From Cytobacillus praedii (GTDB lineage Bacteria; Bacillota; Bacilli; Bacillales; Cytobacillaceae), in NCBI RefSeq assembly GCF_001439605.1, contig NZ_LMBX01000032.1, positions 1 to 54,594 of the forward strand: a stretch of 54,594 nt of DNA, written 5' to 3'. The translations under genes were made by a program, and so were the position numbers. Position 1 is the first letter of the stretch. Each line of letters starts with the position of its first letter. A model generated the notes under the pieces. It searched no databases. It was not told the DNA's origin and worked only from the letters and a program-made list of their open reading frames with translations. Shown here piece after piece: positions 42,170 through 50,803 of this stretch.

Positions 42170-43414
42170 ATGAAAAAGTGGCTATTGATGTTTGTAACTG
42201 TAATTATTGGATTCATCGTGTTAGCTGGGTGCAGCAAGGATGATGCTGCATCTAGTGATGGGAAGGTCGAAATTACATATGGATTTTGGGATAAGAAACA
42301 AGTCCCTGCCATTGATGAAATTATCAAATTGTTCAACGAAAAAAATCCTGACATTAAAGTGAAAACAGAGATTACTCCTTACGGTCAATATTTCCAAAAG
42401 CTAGAAACAGCTGCAACAGGCTCTGCATTGCCTGATGTCATGTGGATGAATGGGGCTCATGTGAATCAATATGCTGATGGAAAAGTAATCCTTCCGCTTA
42501 CAGATCTTGCCCAAAAAGATAATTATAGCCTAGATAATTACCCTGAATCATTAATTAAACTTTATACAGTGAATGAAGACATTTACGGGATTCCAAAAGA
42601 CTTGGATACAACAGGCTTATGGTATAACAAAAAGATTTTTGATGAAGCTGGCGTGCCATACCCTGATGAAACATGGGATTGGGATAAGTTAAAAGAGGTA
42701 GCAAAAAAATTAACAAATAAAGACAAAGGAATTTGGGGTTATGCAGCTTTAATGGGAAACCAAGGAGGCTATTATGATTTCATCTGGCAAAACGAGGGAT
42801 ATGTTATTTCTGAGGATGGGAAATCTGTCGGATTTGATCAGCCCGAGGCGATAGAAGCACTTAAGTACAATGTTAGTTTCATAGAGGAGGGTTTATCACC
42901 AACTCAAGCGCAGATGACAGAAACGGCAGCTTCTGAATTATTCTCATCTGGCAAAATTGCGATGATGTTTGATGGCCCATGGATGGTCCCTGAGTATAAA
43001 AAGAATCCTGATGTAGATGTGGCAGTTGTTCCTAAGGGAAAGCAGCGTGCAGTTGCTATTCATGGACTAGCTAATGTTATTGCTGCAAATACAAAACATA
43101 AGGATGCCGCATGGAAGTTTGTTCAATTTCTAGGCTCTAAAGAGGCAGCAGAGGTATTTGCTAAAACTGGAACAGTTATTCCTGCATACAATGGTACACA
43201 AGATGCTTGGATACAAGCTGTTCCAACGATAAATCTTCAAGCCTTTATTGATGGAATCGATTATTCTTTTCCTTTGCCTAGTGTGAAAAGCACAGGGGAG
43301 ATTTGGCAATATGAAATTGATGTGCTTAAGAAAGCCTGGAGTGAGGAAGTAAGTGTGGAAGAAGCGGTGGAAGAGCTAACGAAAAAGGCAAATGAGGCAC
43401 TAGCTAATGAATAA
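42170..43414 (+). CDS. ABC importer 2 sugar-binding lipoprotein
   Basis: 414 residues. Lipobox LAGC at the end of the signal peptide, then the family 1 solute-binding fold (KVEITYGFWDKKQVPAIDEI, GLWYNKKIFDEAGVPYPDET, GKIAMMFDGPWMVPEYKKNP). The cargo is unknown; the operon context suggests a galactose- or amino-sugar-containing glycan. ATG at 42170 after AAGGGGAAAAG; the longer frame upstream lacks a signal peptide. Confidence 0.88.
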   Translation: MKKWLLMFVTVIIGFIVLAGCSKDDAASSDGKVEITYGFWDKKQVPAIDEIIKLFNEKNPDIKVKTEITPYGQYFQKLETAATGSALPDVMWMNGAHVNQYADGKVILPLTDLAQKDNYSLDNYPESLIKLYTVNEDIYGIPKDLDTTGLWYNKKIFDEAGVPYPDETWDWDKLKEVAKKLTNKDKGIWGYAALMGNQGGYYDFIWQNEGYVISEDGKSVGFDQPEAIEALKYNVSFIEEGLSPTQAQMTETAASELFSSGKIAMMFDGPWMVPEYKKNPDVDVAVVPKGKQRAVAIHGLANVIAANTKHKDAAWKFVQFLGSKEAAEVFAKTGTVIPAYNGTQDAWIQAVPTINLQAFIDGIDYSFPLPSVKSTGEIWQYEIDVLKKAWSEEVSVEEAVEELTKKANEALANE

Positions 43415-43420
43415 AGAAAT

Positions 43421-43447
43421 GAAGAGAAGAAACTAATTCTTCTCTTC
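43421..43447 (+). other. Perfect hairpin after the importer 2 binding-protein gene
   Basis: GAAGAGAAGAA (43421-43431) and TTCTTCTCTTC (43437-43447), 11-bp stem and 5-nt loop, no T run. It parallels the hairpin after the importer 1 binding-protein gene and probably protects or dampens the transcript between binding protein and permeases. Confidence 0.7.
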
Positions 43448-43472
43448 ACTTTCCTTAAAAGGAGGGAATACA

Positions 43473-44420
43473 GTGAAAGGAATTCCTCAACAAGTAGAAG
43501 TGAAAGCGAATACAAAGGTGAAGATGTCTAACTTAGCAAATACTAGGAAACGATCAGATTATTTTTGGGCCTATCTGATGATCGCCCCCACGATGCTTGG
43601 ATTGATGATCTTTTATTTATGGCCGATTCTCCAAACCTTTTATTATAGTTTTACTGAATGGGGGGCTTTTGGTCAGTATGAGTGGACAGGCTTAGATAAT
43701 TATAAGCGAATGATTGAGGATACAAACCTTATTAAGTCGTTTAAGAATACGGGGATTTATATTATTTTTACTGTTCCAATTGGCATTTTCTTATCTATTC
43801 TAATAGCGGTGCTACTGAATCAGAAAATTAAAGGCAAATCTATTTATCGAACCTTATATTTCTTGCCAGTGATTACGATGCCGGCTGCCATCGCCATGGT
43901 GTGGAAATGGCTTTATAACTCTGATTATGGACTGCTAAACTATCTTTTATCATTAATTGGAATCAAGGGCCCGCAATGGGTAAGCGATCCTAAGATTGCA
44001 TTATATTCACTTATTGCAGTAGCAATCTGGAGTGGAATTGGATATAACATGGTTATTTTTCTTTCTGGATTACAGGGAATTCCGAAAACATATTATGAGG
44101 CAGCGGAAATGGATGGAGCTGGCCCCATTCGGGTATTTTTTAAAATTACATTGCCACTTCTCTCCCCAGTCATTTTCTTTGTGAGTATCATGTCATTAAT
44201 TGGTGCTTTTCAAGTATTTGATTTGATTTTTATGATGATTGGGAAGAGCAGTACCGCATTGGAAAATACACAATCGATTGTTTATTTATTCTATCAGCAT
44301 GCGTTTGTATTGAACGATAAGGGCTATGCAGCTGCCATTGCTGTTCTTTTATTAGTCGTTATTCTGATTATCACAGCTATACAATTTGTCTTACAGAAAA
44401 AATGGGTTCATTATGATTGA
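43473..44420 (+). CDS. ABC importer 2 permease (MalF-like)
   Basis: 315 residues with a 25-residue polar N-terminal extension and six membrane helices. EAA loop: TYYEAAEMDGAGPIRVFFKITLPLL. GTG start after AAAGGAGGGAATACA. The stop overlaps the region of the next gene's start. Energised presumably by MsmX. Confidence 0.87.
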   Translation: MKGIPQQVEVKANTKVKMSNLANTRKRSDYFWAYLMIAPTMLGLMIFYLWPILQTFYYSFTEWGAFGQYEWTGLDNYKRMIEDTNLIKSFKNTGIYIIFTVPIGIFLSILIAVLLNQKIKGKSIYRTLYFLPVITMPAAIAMVWKWLYNSDYGLLNYLLSLIGIKGPQWVSDPKIALYSLIAVAIWSGIGYNMVIFLSGLQGIPKTYYEAAEMDGAGPIRVFFKITLPLLSPVIFFVSIMSLIGAFQVFDLIFMMIGKSSTALENTQSIVYLFYQHAFVLNDKGYAAAIAVLLLVVILIITAIQFVLQKKWVHYD

Positions 44421-44434
44421 GGGAGGGAGAACCA

Positions 44435-45268
44435 TTGGAAAGAGCGAGACAGCTTGTAACAAGTAAGACATTTTTAATTCATTTCATCCTAATAGTAGGA
44501 TCTATCGCAATGGTTGTACCCTTTTTATGGATGATCTTAACCTCATTAAAGACGTACGCAGAATCTATTCATGTTCCACCTGTTATTTTTCCGGAGAAAT
44601 TTCAATGGGGGAACTATAAAGAAATTTTTGAATTGCTGCCGTTTTTCAAGTTTATGTTAAACACGCTTATTATTACGATTGTACGGACAGTAGGACAAGT
44701 ATTCTTATGCTCGCTAGCCGCCTATGCCTTCGCTCGGATTGAATTTCCGGGCAGAAACTTCTTATTCTTATTAGCGTTAGCAGTATTAATGGTGCCAGGA
44801 CAAGTATTTTTACTGCCTCAATATATGATCATGGTTAAACTTGGATGGCTGAATACATTGCAAGCGGTTATCGTTCCTGGTTTGTTTAGTGCATTTGGTA
44901 CATTCCTGCTAAGACAATTCTTTATGGGACTTCCAAAAGAACTGGAAGAGGCTGCAAGACTTGATGGCTGCAACCATTTCCAGATTTATTGGAAGATTAT
45001 GCTACCGCTAGCGAAGCCAGGTTTGGTTGCTTTAGGGATTTTCACTACTCTTTGGAGCTGGAATGAATTGATGTGGCCAATGATTGTGAATAGTTCACCA
45101 GAATCAATGACTCTTTCTGTCGGATTATCATCGCTTCAGGGACAATACTTAACCAACTATCCGATCCTAATGGCAGGCTCCTTTTTAGCGATACTCCCAA
45201 TGCTTATCTTATTTATCATCTTGCAAAAGCAATTTATTGAAGGGATTGCTGTCACGGGAGGAAAGTAA
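44435..45268 (+). CDS. ABC importer 2 permease (MalG-like)
   Basis: 277 residues, six membrane helices. EAA loop: ELEEAARLDGCNHFQIYWKIMLPLA. I chose the TTG at 44435 because GAGGGAGGGAGA lies directly before it; a TTG at 44417 overlaps the previous stop. Last gene of the importer 2 operon. Confidence 0.86.
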   Translation: MERARQLVTSKTFLIHFILIVGSIAMVVPFLWMILTSLKTYAESIHVPPVIFPEKFQWGNYKEIFELLPFFKFMLNTLIITIVRTVGQVFLCSLAAYAFARIEFPGRNFLFLLALAVLMVPGQVFLLPQYMIMVKLGWLNTLQAVIVPGLFSAFGTFLLRQFFMGLPKELEEAARLDGCNHFQIYWKIMLPLAKPGLVALGIFTTLWSWNELMWPMIVNSSPESMTLSVGLSSLQGQYLTNYPILMAGSFLAILPMLILFIILQKQFIEGIAVTGGK

Positions 45269-45291
45269 GCAGATAAATATTTTGCTGTGTC

Positions 45292-45322
45292 GGGTTGACC
45301 CAACAAGTAGTAGTATTATAAA
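45292..45322 (+). promoter_or_regulatory. Promoter of the ROK-galT operon with a GGGTTGAC box
   Basis: GGGTTGACCCAACAAG: -35 TTGACC (45295-45300), 16-bp spacer, TATAAA at 45317-45322. A GTTG-ACC-CAAC dyad overlaps the -35. Confidence 0.6.
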
Positions 45323-45390
45323 ATTACATTGTAATATTTTTGAAGACTGACTTTCTTTTAGTGGTTTCATAGTGAAAGAAATTAAAAAAG

Positions 45391-45420
45391 ACTCATAGTA
45401 TACTGACTATGAGTTTTTAT
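45391..45420 (+). terminator. Terminator between importer 2 and the ROK operon
   Basis: ACTCATAGT (45391-45399) and ACTATGAGT (45406-45414) followed by TTTTATT. It comes after the promoter at 45292 and before the ROK start, so it can also act as a leader attenuator. Confidence 0.75.
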
Positions 45421-45430
45421 TAAGTATAAC

Positions 45431-45447
45431 TTGTACCAACAACCCAA
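45431..45447 (-). promoter_or_regulatory. Inverted copy of the shared operator box, ROK leader
   Basis: TTGTACCAACAACCC, read on the minus strand as GGGTTGTTGGTACAA. It lies 136 bp (centre to centre) after the promoter box and directly after the terminator, the same layout as in the lacI leader. Confidence 0.55.
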
Positions 45448-45549
45448 CTTTAAATGTCAGGTAAAAAGCAAAAATTTGTGCATAAGTTGAGGTTCGGTGT
45501 AATAAGTGTTCCCAATGTAGAAGACGTCTTAGTTTTTAGGGGTGAAAAG

Positions 45550-46419
45550 ATGAAAAGGGCTCTCGGTATTGATATAGGAGGGACAAAGATTGCTGCAGGA
45601 ATTGTTTCAGAATCAGGTGAACTGCTGCGTCGTGTAGAGGTGGAAAGTGAACCTGCTGACCGTGAACGCATGTTTAAACAAGTAGCTATAGCTGCAGAAC
45701 AGGCTCTTAAAGGGACATCACTTTCTGACTTGGCAGGCATCGGCGTTGGGGTACCTGGAAAAGTGGATCGCGAGAACGGCATTGCTATTTTTCAAAACAA
45801 TCTGCCCTGGCAGCAGTTTCCGCTTACTGCAAGGCTTCAGAAGCATTTTGGCATAAAGTCAATTACCTTGGATAACGATGTCTATATGGCAGCTTTTGCT
45901 GAATGGAAAACTGGACAAGGAAGGACAAATGAAACATTTGTTTATGTGACGATCAGTACAGGCATTGCCTGTTCGATTATTCATCATGGGGACTTTATCA
46001 GAGGAGCTGGTTTTGCTGGGGAACTGGGGCTCATTCCAGTTCTGTCGAAGATGGGGAATGAACGGCTGGAAACAATCTCTGCCGGTCCTGGCATTCAGAA
46101 AATTGCTGGCATTCCAACAAAAGATGTCTTTAGTGGATATATAAATGGATCAGAGGAATTTCAATCAATTATTGGAGAAATGGCTAATCACTTGGCCCAA
46201 GGACTCTATTCCATTTCTAGCTTACTAGATCCGCATCGCATGGTCTTTGGCGGCAGTGTAATTGTGAATAATCCCTTTTTACTTGATTTAGTTAAAGAAA
46301 AATTGAAAATCTATCAGCTTCCCGAACAACAGCATCTTTTAGACATGATGAGCATTAGTACGCTAACACATAATAATGGCGTTATAGGTGCGGGATTACG
46401 GGTATTCGAAGATATATAA
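45550..46419 (+). CDS. ROK-family sugar kinase lacking the zinc motif
   Basis: 289 residues. ATP-binding start RALGIDIGGTKIAAGIV, VGVPGKVD, the catalytic-type LDNDVYMAAFAEW and FGGSVIVNN. In typical ROK kinases the zinc site CxCGxxGCxE and EiGH histidine are present; here the same stretch reads AGELGLIPVLSKMGNERLET, with no cysteines and no histidine. It probably phosphorylates an amino sugar (GalNAc to GalNAc-6-P) given the neighbours. ATG after AGGGGTGAAAAG; a longer frame starts in the operator region. First gene of a six-gene operon. Confidence 0.8.
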   Translation: MKRALGIDIGGTKIAAGIVSESGELLRRVEVESEPADRERMFKQVAIAAEQALKGTSLSDLAGIGVGVPGKVDRENGIAIFQNNLPWQQFPLTARLQKHFGIKSITLDNDVYMAAFAEWKTGQGRTNETFVYVTISTGIACSIIHHGDFIRGAGFAGELGLIPVLSKMGNERLETISAGPGIQKIAGIPTKDVFSGYINGSEEFQSIIGEMANHLAQGLYSISSLLDPHRMVFGGSVIVNNPFLLDLVKEKLKIYQLPEQQHLLDMMSISTLTHNNGVIGAGLRVFEDI

Positions 46420-46434
46420 AGAGGAGTGTCGGAA

Positions 46435-47601
46435 ATGTTTACGCTTAGTAAAGAAAAATTAACATCTTTAGGTGCATTCATTACTACTGAAGAAATCAAG
46501 CAGCAGCCTGAATTATGGGATGAAACATTTGCATTATATGAGCAGAAGAGGGAAGAAGTTCAAGCATTCTTGAAGAACATATTAGATAAACATGAAAGAA
46601 TTCGTGTCATTTTCACTGGTGCTGGGACTTCTGCGTATGTTGGTGATACGGTTACCCCCTACTTAAAAGCGAAAGTGGATGAGCATAAATGGGAATTATT
46701 GAGTATTCCAACAACAACTTTAGTGTCCAATCCATATGAATTCTTTAAAGATGATTTTCCGACCTTGCTTGTTTCATTTGCACGAAGCGGGAATAGTCCT
46801 GAAAGTGTAGCAACAGTGGAATTAGCTAAACAACTTGTAACCAATCTTTATCAATTAACAATTACCTGTGCAAGTGGCGGAGAATTGGCTCTTAGAGCAA
46901 AAGGGGATGAAAATAATCTATTATTGCTTATGCCCGAAAGAGCGAATGACCAAGGGTTTGCCATGACTGGAAGTTACACATGCATGACATTATCAGCGCT
47001 GCTTGTCTTTGATACGTTAGCATGGGAAGAAAAAACGGAGATAGTTCAATCCATTCGTCAAATGGGTGAAAGTGTTATTCATAGAGAACAGGACATACAG
47101 CATATGATTGATCGTGATTTTGACCGAATTATTTACCTCGGTGCCGGCAGCTTAGAAGGTTTAGCAAAAGAAGCACAATTAAAAATTTTAGAACTAACAG
47201 CTGGAAAAGTTGTTACCGCATATGATTCGCCGCTAGGATTTCGTCATGGTCCTAAGTCTTTTGTCAATGAAAAAGCAGCAGCCTTTGTTTTCGTTTCAAA
47301 TCATCCATATACACGTCAATATGACTTAGATATGTTAAATGAATTAAAGCATGATGAAATTGCCAACTATATCTGTGCCATTGAAGTGAAGGGCAAGACG
47401 AATTATGATGGGCACACTTTCGCATTTAATGAGAATGGCCAATCGATTCCAGATGCATACTTGGCATTGCCATATGTGATGGTGGGGCAAACGATCTCAC
47501 TTTTGGCTTCTATTAAAGTAGGAAATACCCCTGACACACCTTCACCAACTGGAACGGTTAACCGTGTAGTGAAAGGCGTTACTATTCATAGATATGAATA
47601 A
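46435..47601 (+). CDS. agaS: AgaS-type SIS-domain isomerase/deaminase
   Basis: 388 residues with two SIS domains (VIFTGAGTSAYVGDTVTPYL, FARSGNSPESVATVELAKQL, IYLGAGSLEGLAKEAQLKIL, FRHGPKSFVNEKAAAFVF). AgaS-type enzymes convert galactosamine-6-P to tagatose-6-P with release of ammonia in GalNAc catabolism. It is encoded just before a NagA-type deacetylase and LacC/LacD, giving the full route. ATG 46435 after GAGGAGTGTCGGAA. Confidence 0.88.
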   Translation: MFTLSKEKLTSLGAFITTEEIKQQPELWDETFALYEQKREEVQAFLKNILDKHERIRVIFTGAGTSAYVGDTVTPYLKAKVDEHKWELLSIPTTTLVSNPYEFFKDDFPTLLVSFARSGNSPESVATVELAKQLVTNLYQLTITCASGGELALRAKGDENNLLLLMPERANDQGFAMTGSYTCMTLSALLVFDTLAWEEKTEIVQSIRQMGESVIHREQDIQHMIDRDFDRIIYLGAGSLEGLAKEAQLKILELTAGKVVTAYDSPLGFRHGPKSFVNEKAAAFVFVSNHPYTRQYDLDMLNELKHDEIANYICAIEVKGKTNYDGHTFAFNENGQSIPDAYLALPYVMVGQTISLLASIKVGNTPDTPSPTGTVNRVVKGVTIHRYE

Positions 47602-47646
47602 TAGATTTGGCAGTCTAGAACTTTTTAATAGTTAGGGGAAATAAAC

Positions 47647-48795
47647 ATGTCTGCATTTATTTGTGCCGATCAGTTTTTTCTTGATGATCAAGTGGCAGGC
47701 CCAGGCTTCTTAGAAATTGAAAATGGGAAGTTTGGTGCTTTTACTGAAAAGAGACCGGATGCAGGAGCTGAAATCATCGATTATCGTGGACATTGGATTG
47801 CACCTGGTTTAGTAGACACACATATTCATGGCTTTAAAAATCACGATATTATGGATCATAACTTTGATGGATTGAACCAGATTTCAGAAGGTCTGTTATC
47901 CTGTGGTGTCACTTCCTTTTTGCCTACTACTTTAACATCCTCTCATGAATTATTAAATAATGTGGTTGAAATGATTGGAGCCAATTATGCGAAAGTGCAA
48001 GGGGCAAAAATTAAAGGAATCTTTTTGGAAGGGCCATTCTTTACAGAAAAGCATAAGGGGGCCCAGAATACAAAATACTTCCGTGACCCTTCAATTTCTG
48101 AACTGGAGATCTGGCAGGAACGATCGAATCAATTGATAAAAAAAATCGCGATTGCTGCTGAAAGAAAAGGGGCCTCAGAATTTATAGAATATGCAGTGAA
48201 AGAAAAGATTGCTGTTGCCCTAGCCCATAGTGATGCTACATATGAAGAAGCGAAGCATGCGGTCGATAAAGGGGCATCCATTTTTGTACATACCTTTAAT
48301 GGGATGAGTGGTCTGCACCACCGCGAGCCTGGAATGGTTGGTGCTGCTATGAGCTTAAAAGATGTCTTTGCTGAAATTATCTGTGATGGGCACCATGTTC
48401 ATCCAGTCGCTGCCAACATTTTAATGAATGCTCGTGGCAGAGATTCAATGGTTATGGTAACTGATTGTATGATGGCAGGCGGGATGCCTGAGGGAATGTA
48501 TCAGCTAGGAGAATTTCCTGTTGAGGTTAAGGCCGGCGCTGCCCGTATGGAAGGCGGGAGCTTGGCAGGGAGTATTCTGCAATTAAAGGATGCGGTCAAA
48601 AATGTTGTCCAATGGGGAATTGCCACACCTTCAGAGGCCGTTTATATGGCAAGTACTATTCCGGCAAAAAGTGTTCATATTGATAGTGAATGCGGAAAGA
48701 TAGCAAAAGGGTACGCTGCTGACTTTATCGTTTTGAATCCTTCAATGGATTTAATAGCGACTTATTTGAACGGTATCTGTCGTTATCAGGCTTAG
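47647..48795 (+). CDS. nagA: N-acetylhexosamine-6-phosphate deacetylase (NagA/AgaA)
   Basis: 382 residues of the amidohydrolase family. Metal motif HIHG (DTHIHGFKNHDIMDH), ALAHSDATYEEA, HTFNGMSGLHHREPGMVGAA, the substrate loop ICDGHHVHP and catalytic Asp in VTDCMMAGG. It deacetylates GlcNAc-6-P or GalNAc-6-P; the AgaS/LacCD neighbours favour GalNAc-6-P as substrate here, which the sequence alone cannot prove. GTTAGGGGAAATAAAC precedes the ATG. Confidence 0.9.
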   Translation: MSAFICADQFFLDDQVAGPGFLEIENGKFGAFTEKRPDAGAEIIDYRGHWIAPGLVDTHIHGFKNHDIMDHNFDGLNQISEGLLSCGVTSFLPTTLTSSHELLNNVVEMIGANYAKVQGAKIKGIFLEGPFFTEKHKGAQNTKYFRDPSISELEIWQERSNQLIKKIAIAAERKGASEFIEYAVKEKIAVALAHSDATYEEAKHAVDKGASIFVHTFNGMSGLHHREPGMVGAAMSLKDVFAEIICDGHHVHPVAANILMNARGRDSMVMVTDCMMAGGMPEGMYQLGEFPVEVKAGAARMEGGSLAGSILQLKDAVKNVVQWGIATPSEAVYMASTIPAKSVHIDSECGKIAKGYAADFIVLNPSMDLIATYLNGICRYQA

Positions 48796-48822
48796 CCTAA
48801 TCAACGAGAAAGAGTGAGTGCA

Positions 48823-49758
48823 ATGATTTTAGCTGTAACAATGAATCCTTCGGTTGATATTTCTTATCACGTTGATCCATTCAAGCTAGATGATGTCAAT
48901 CGTGTGGAACATGTCAGCAAAACAGCAGGCGGCAAAGGCTTAAATGTTGCCAGAGTAATTGTACAAATGGGTGAGAACGTGTTAGCAACCGGTGTGCTGG
49001 GTGGCACGATTGGTGAATATATCATTCAAGAATTAAACAAAAATTCCATTCCCAATACCTTTTTAAAAATTGAAAAGGAATCAAGAAATTGTATCGCGAT
49101 TCTTCATGGAGGCAAGCAAACAGAAATATTAGAAACAGGTCCAGCTTTATCTGAAGATGAAGGGAAAGCGTGTTTAGATAAATATGAAGAATTGCTGTCT
49201 TCCATATCACTTGTCACCATTTCAGGCAGTTTGCCGAAAGGCTTACCGGCTGATTTTTACTGCAACATGGTGGAGATCAGCAACAGAAGAGGCATACGAG
49301 TGATTCTGGATACTTCTGGGGAAGCATTGAAACAAGTGCTGCAGCAGGGTGAAAAGCCATTTGCTATTAAACCGAATACAGCAGAATTATCACAAATGCT
49401 TGGTATGGATGTGAATAATGATTCAAATAGTATTCAGCAAGCCTTGAAACAGGATATTTTCCAAGGAATTGAATGGATTATTGTCTCCATGGGCAGTGAG
49501 GGTGCCATCGTCAGACATCAGGCGGACTATTACCGGATTACGATCCCAAAACTAGATGTCATCAATCCTGTAGGATCTGGGGATGCGACCGTTGCGGGAT
49601 TTGCGGTAGCCCTGACACGGGATAATCCTCCAGAAACTCTGCTGAAAACAGCGATGACGACTGGAATGTTAAATGCGATGGAAAGCGGAACTGGCTCTAT
49701 TAATATGGAAAAGTTTGACCATTACTTTGATTTAGTTAAGGTAGAAAAAATAGATTGA
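48823..49758 (+). CDS. lacC: Tagatose-6-phosphate kinase / PfkB-type (LacC)
   Basis: 311 residues of the 1-phosphofructokinase/LacC branch of PfkB. Start ILAVTMNPSVDISYHVD, GGKGLNVARVI, VTISGSLPKGLP, and the anion-hole/catalytic NPVGSGDATVAGFAVAL (Asp in GSGD). It phosphorylates tagatose-6-P to tagatose-1,6-bisphosphate. ATG 48823 after AGAGTGAG. The next gene encodes the matching aldolase. Confidence 0.88.
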   Translation: MILAVTMNPSVDISYHVDPFKLDDVNRVEHVSKTAGGKGLNVARVIVQMGENVLATGVLGGTIGEYIIQELNKNSIPNTFLKIEKESRNCIAILHGGKQTEILETGPALSEDEGKACLDKYEELLSSISLVTISGSLPKGLPADFYCNMVEISNRRGIRVILDTSGEALKQVLQQGEKPFAIKPNTAELSQMLGMDVNNDSNSIQQALKQDIFQGIEWIIVSMGSEGAIVRHQADYYRITIPKLDVINPVGSGDATVAGFAVALTRDNPPETLLKTAMTTGMLNAMESGTGSINMEKFDHYFDLVKVEKID

Positions 49759-49773
49759 TAGAGGAGAATGATG

Positions 49774-50757
49774 ATGGTGGAACTTACCACAAATAAATTG
49801 GAAGCACTAAAACGTATATCAGATGAAAATGGTGTAATAGGTGCATTAGCGATCGATCAGCGCGGATCTTTGAAAAAGATGATCGCTGCTTATTCGAATG
49901 AAATTGGTGATGCAGGAGTGACGGACTTTAAAAAGTTAATTTCTGAAGAATTAACTCCCTACTCCACATCTATTTTACTCGATCCTGAATATGGTTTACC
50001 TGCTGCAAAGGTTCGCGATAAAAATGCCGGCTTATTAGTGGCTTATGAAAAAACGGGCTATGATGCAGCAGACGAGGGACGTTTGCCGGATTTATTATCT
50101 GAATGGTCAGTAAAACGTTTGAAAGAAGCGGGCGCTGATGCGATCAAGTTCCTGCTTTATTATGATGTGGATCAGGCAGAGGAAATTAATGACTATAAAC
50201 ATGTTTATATGGAGCGAGTGGGGTCAGAGTGTGCAGCTGAAGACATTCCTTTTTTCTTAGAAATTGTTACATATGATGCAAAAATTGCTGATGCGAAGAG
50301 CAAAGAGTATGCAAAAGTGAAGCCACATAAAGTAATTGAAGCCATGAAGGAATTCTCCAAGCCACAGTATCATGTGGATGTGCTGAAAGTTGAGGTTCCT
50401 GTAGATATGAATTTTGTAGAAGGCTATGCAAAAGGCGAGGCTGTATATAGTCAAGAAGAAGCTGCATCCTATTTCAAAGAACAGAGTCAGGCAACCGAGC
50501 TTCCATTTATCTTCTTAAGTGCTGGTGTAAGTGCAAAGCTATTCCAAGAAACACTAACATTTGCTAAAAGTTCGGGATCTACTTTTAATGGGGTATTATG
50601 TGGACGTGCAACCTGGAAGGATGGCGTGGCCCCATTTGCTGCAGAGGGAGAAAAGGCAGGACGCGACTGGCTGCAGCATTCAGGAAAAAGAAATATAGAG
50701 GAACTAAATGCAGTATTAAGGAAGACTGCTAGTTCTTGGTTTGACAAAGTAAAGTAA
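49774..50757 (+). CDS. lacD: Tagatose-1,6-bisphosphate aldolase (LacD, class I)
   Basis: 327 residues. LacD signatures: [43 protein letters not shown] and the Schiff-base lysine segment [18 protein letters not shown], then [27 protein letters not shown]. It cleaves tagatose-1,6-bisphosphate to DHAP and glyceraldehyde-3-P. Three consecutive ATG codons follow GAGGAGA; 49774 gives the best spacing. Confidence 0.92.
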   Translation: MVELTTNKLEALKRISDENGVIGALAIDQRGSLKKMIAAYSNEIGDAGVTDFKKLISEELTPYSTSILLDPEYGLPAAKVRDKNAGLLVAYEKTGYDAADEGRLPDLLSEWSVKRLKEAGADAIKFLLYYDVDQAEEINDYKHVYMERVGSECAAEDIPFFLEIVTYDAKIADAKSKEYAKVKPHKVIEAMKEFSKPQYHVDVLKVEVPVDMNFVEGYAKGEAVYSQEEAASYFKEQSQATELPFIFLSAGVSAKLFQETLTFAKSSGSTFNGVLCGRATWKDGVAPFAAEGEKAGRDWLQHSGKRNIEELNAVLRKTASSWFDKVK

Positions 50758-50803
50758 TTTTATGCGTGACTAGTAAAGTATGCTTCAGATAGAGGTGAAG
50801 AAA

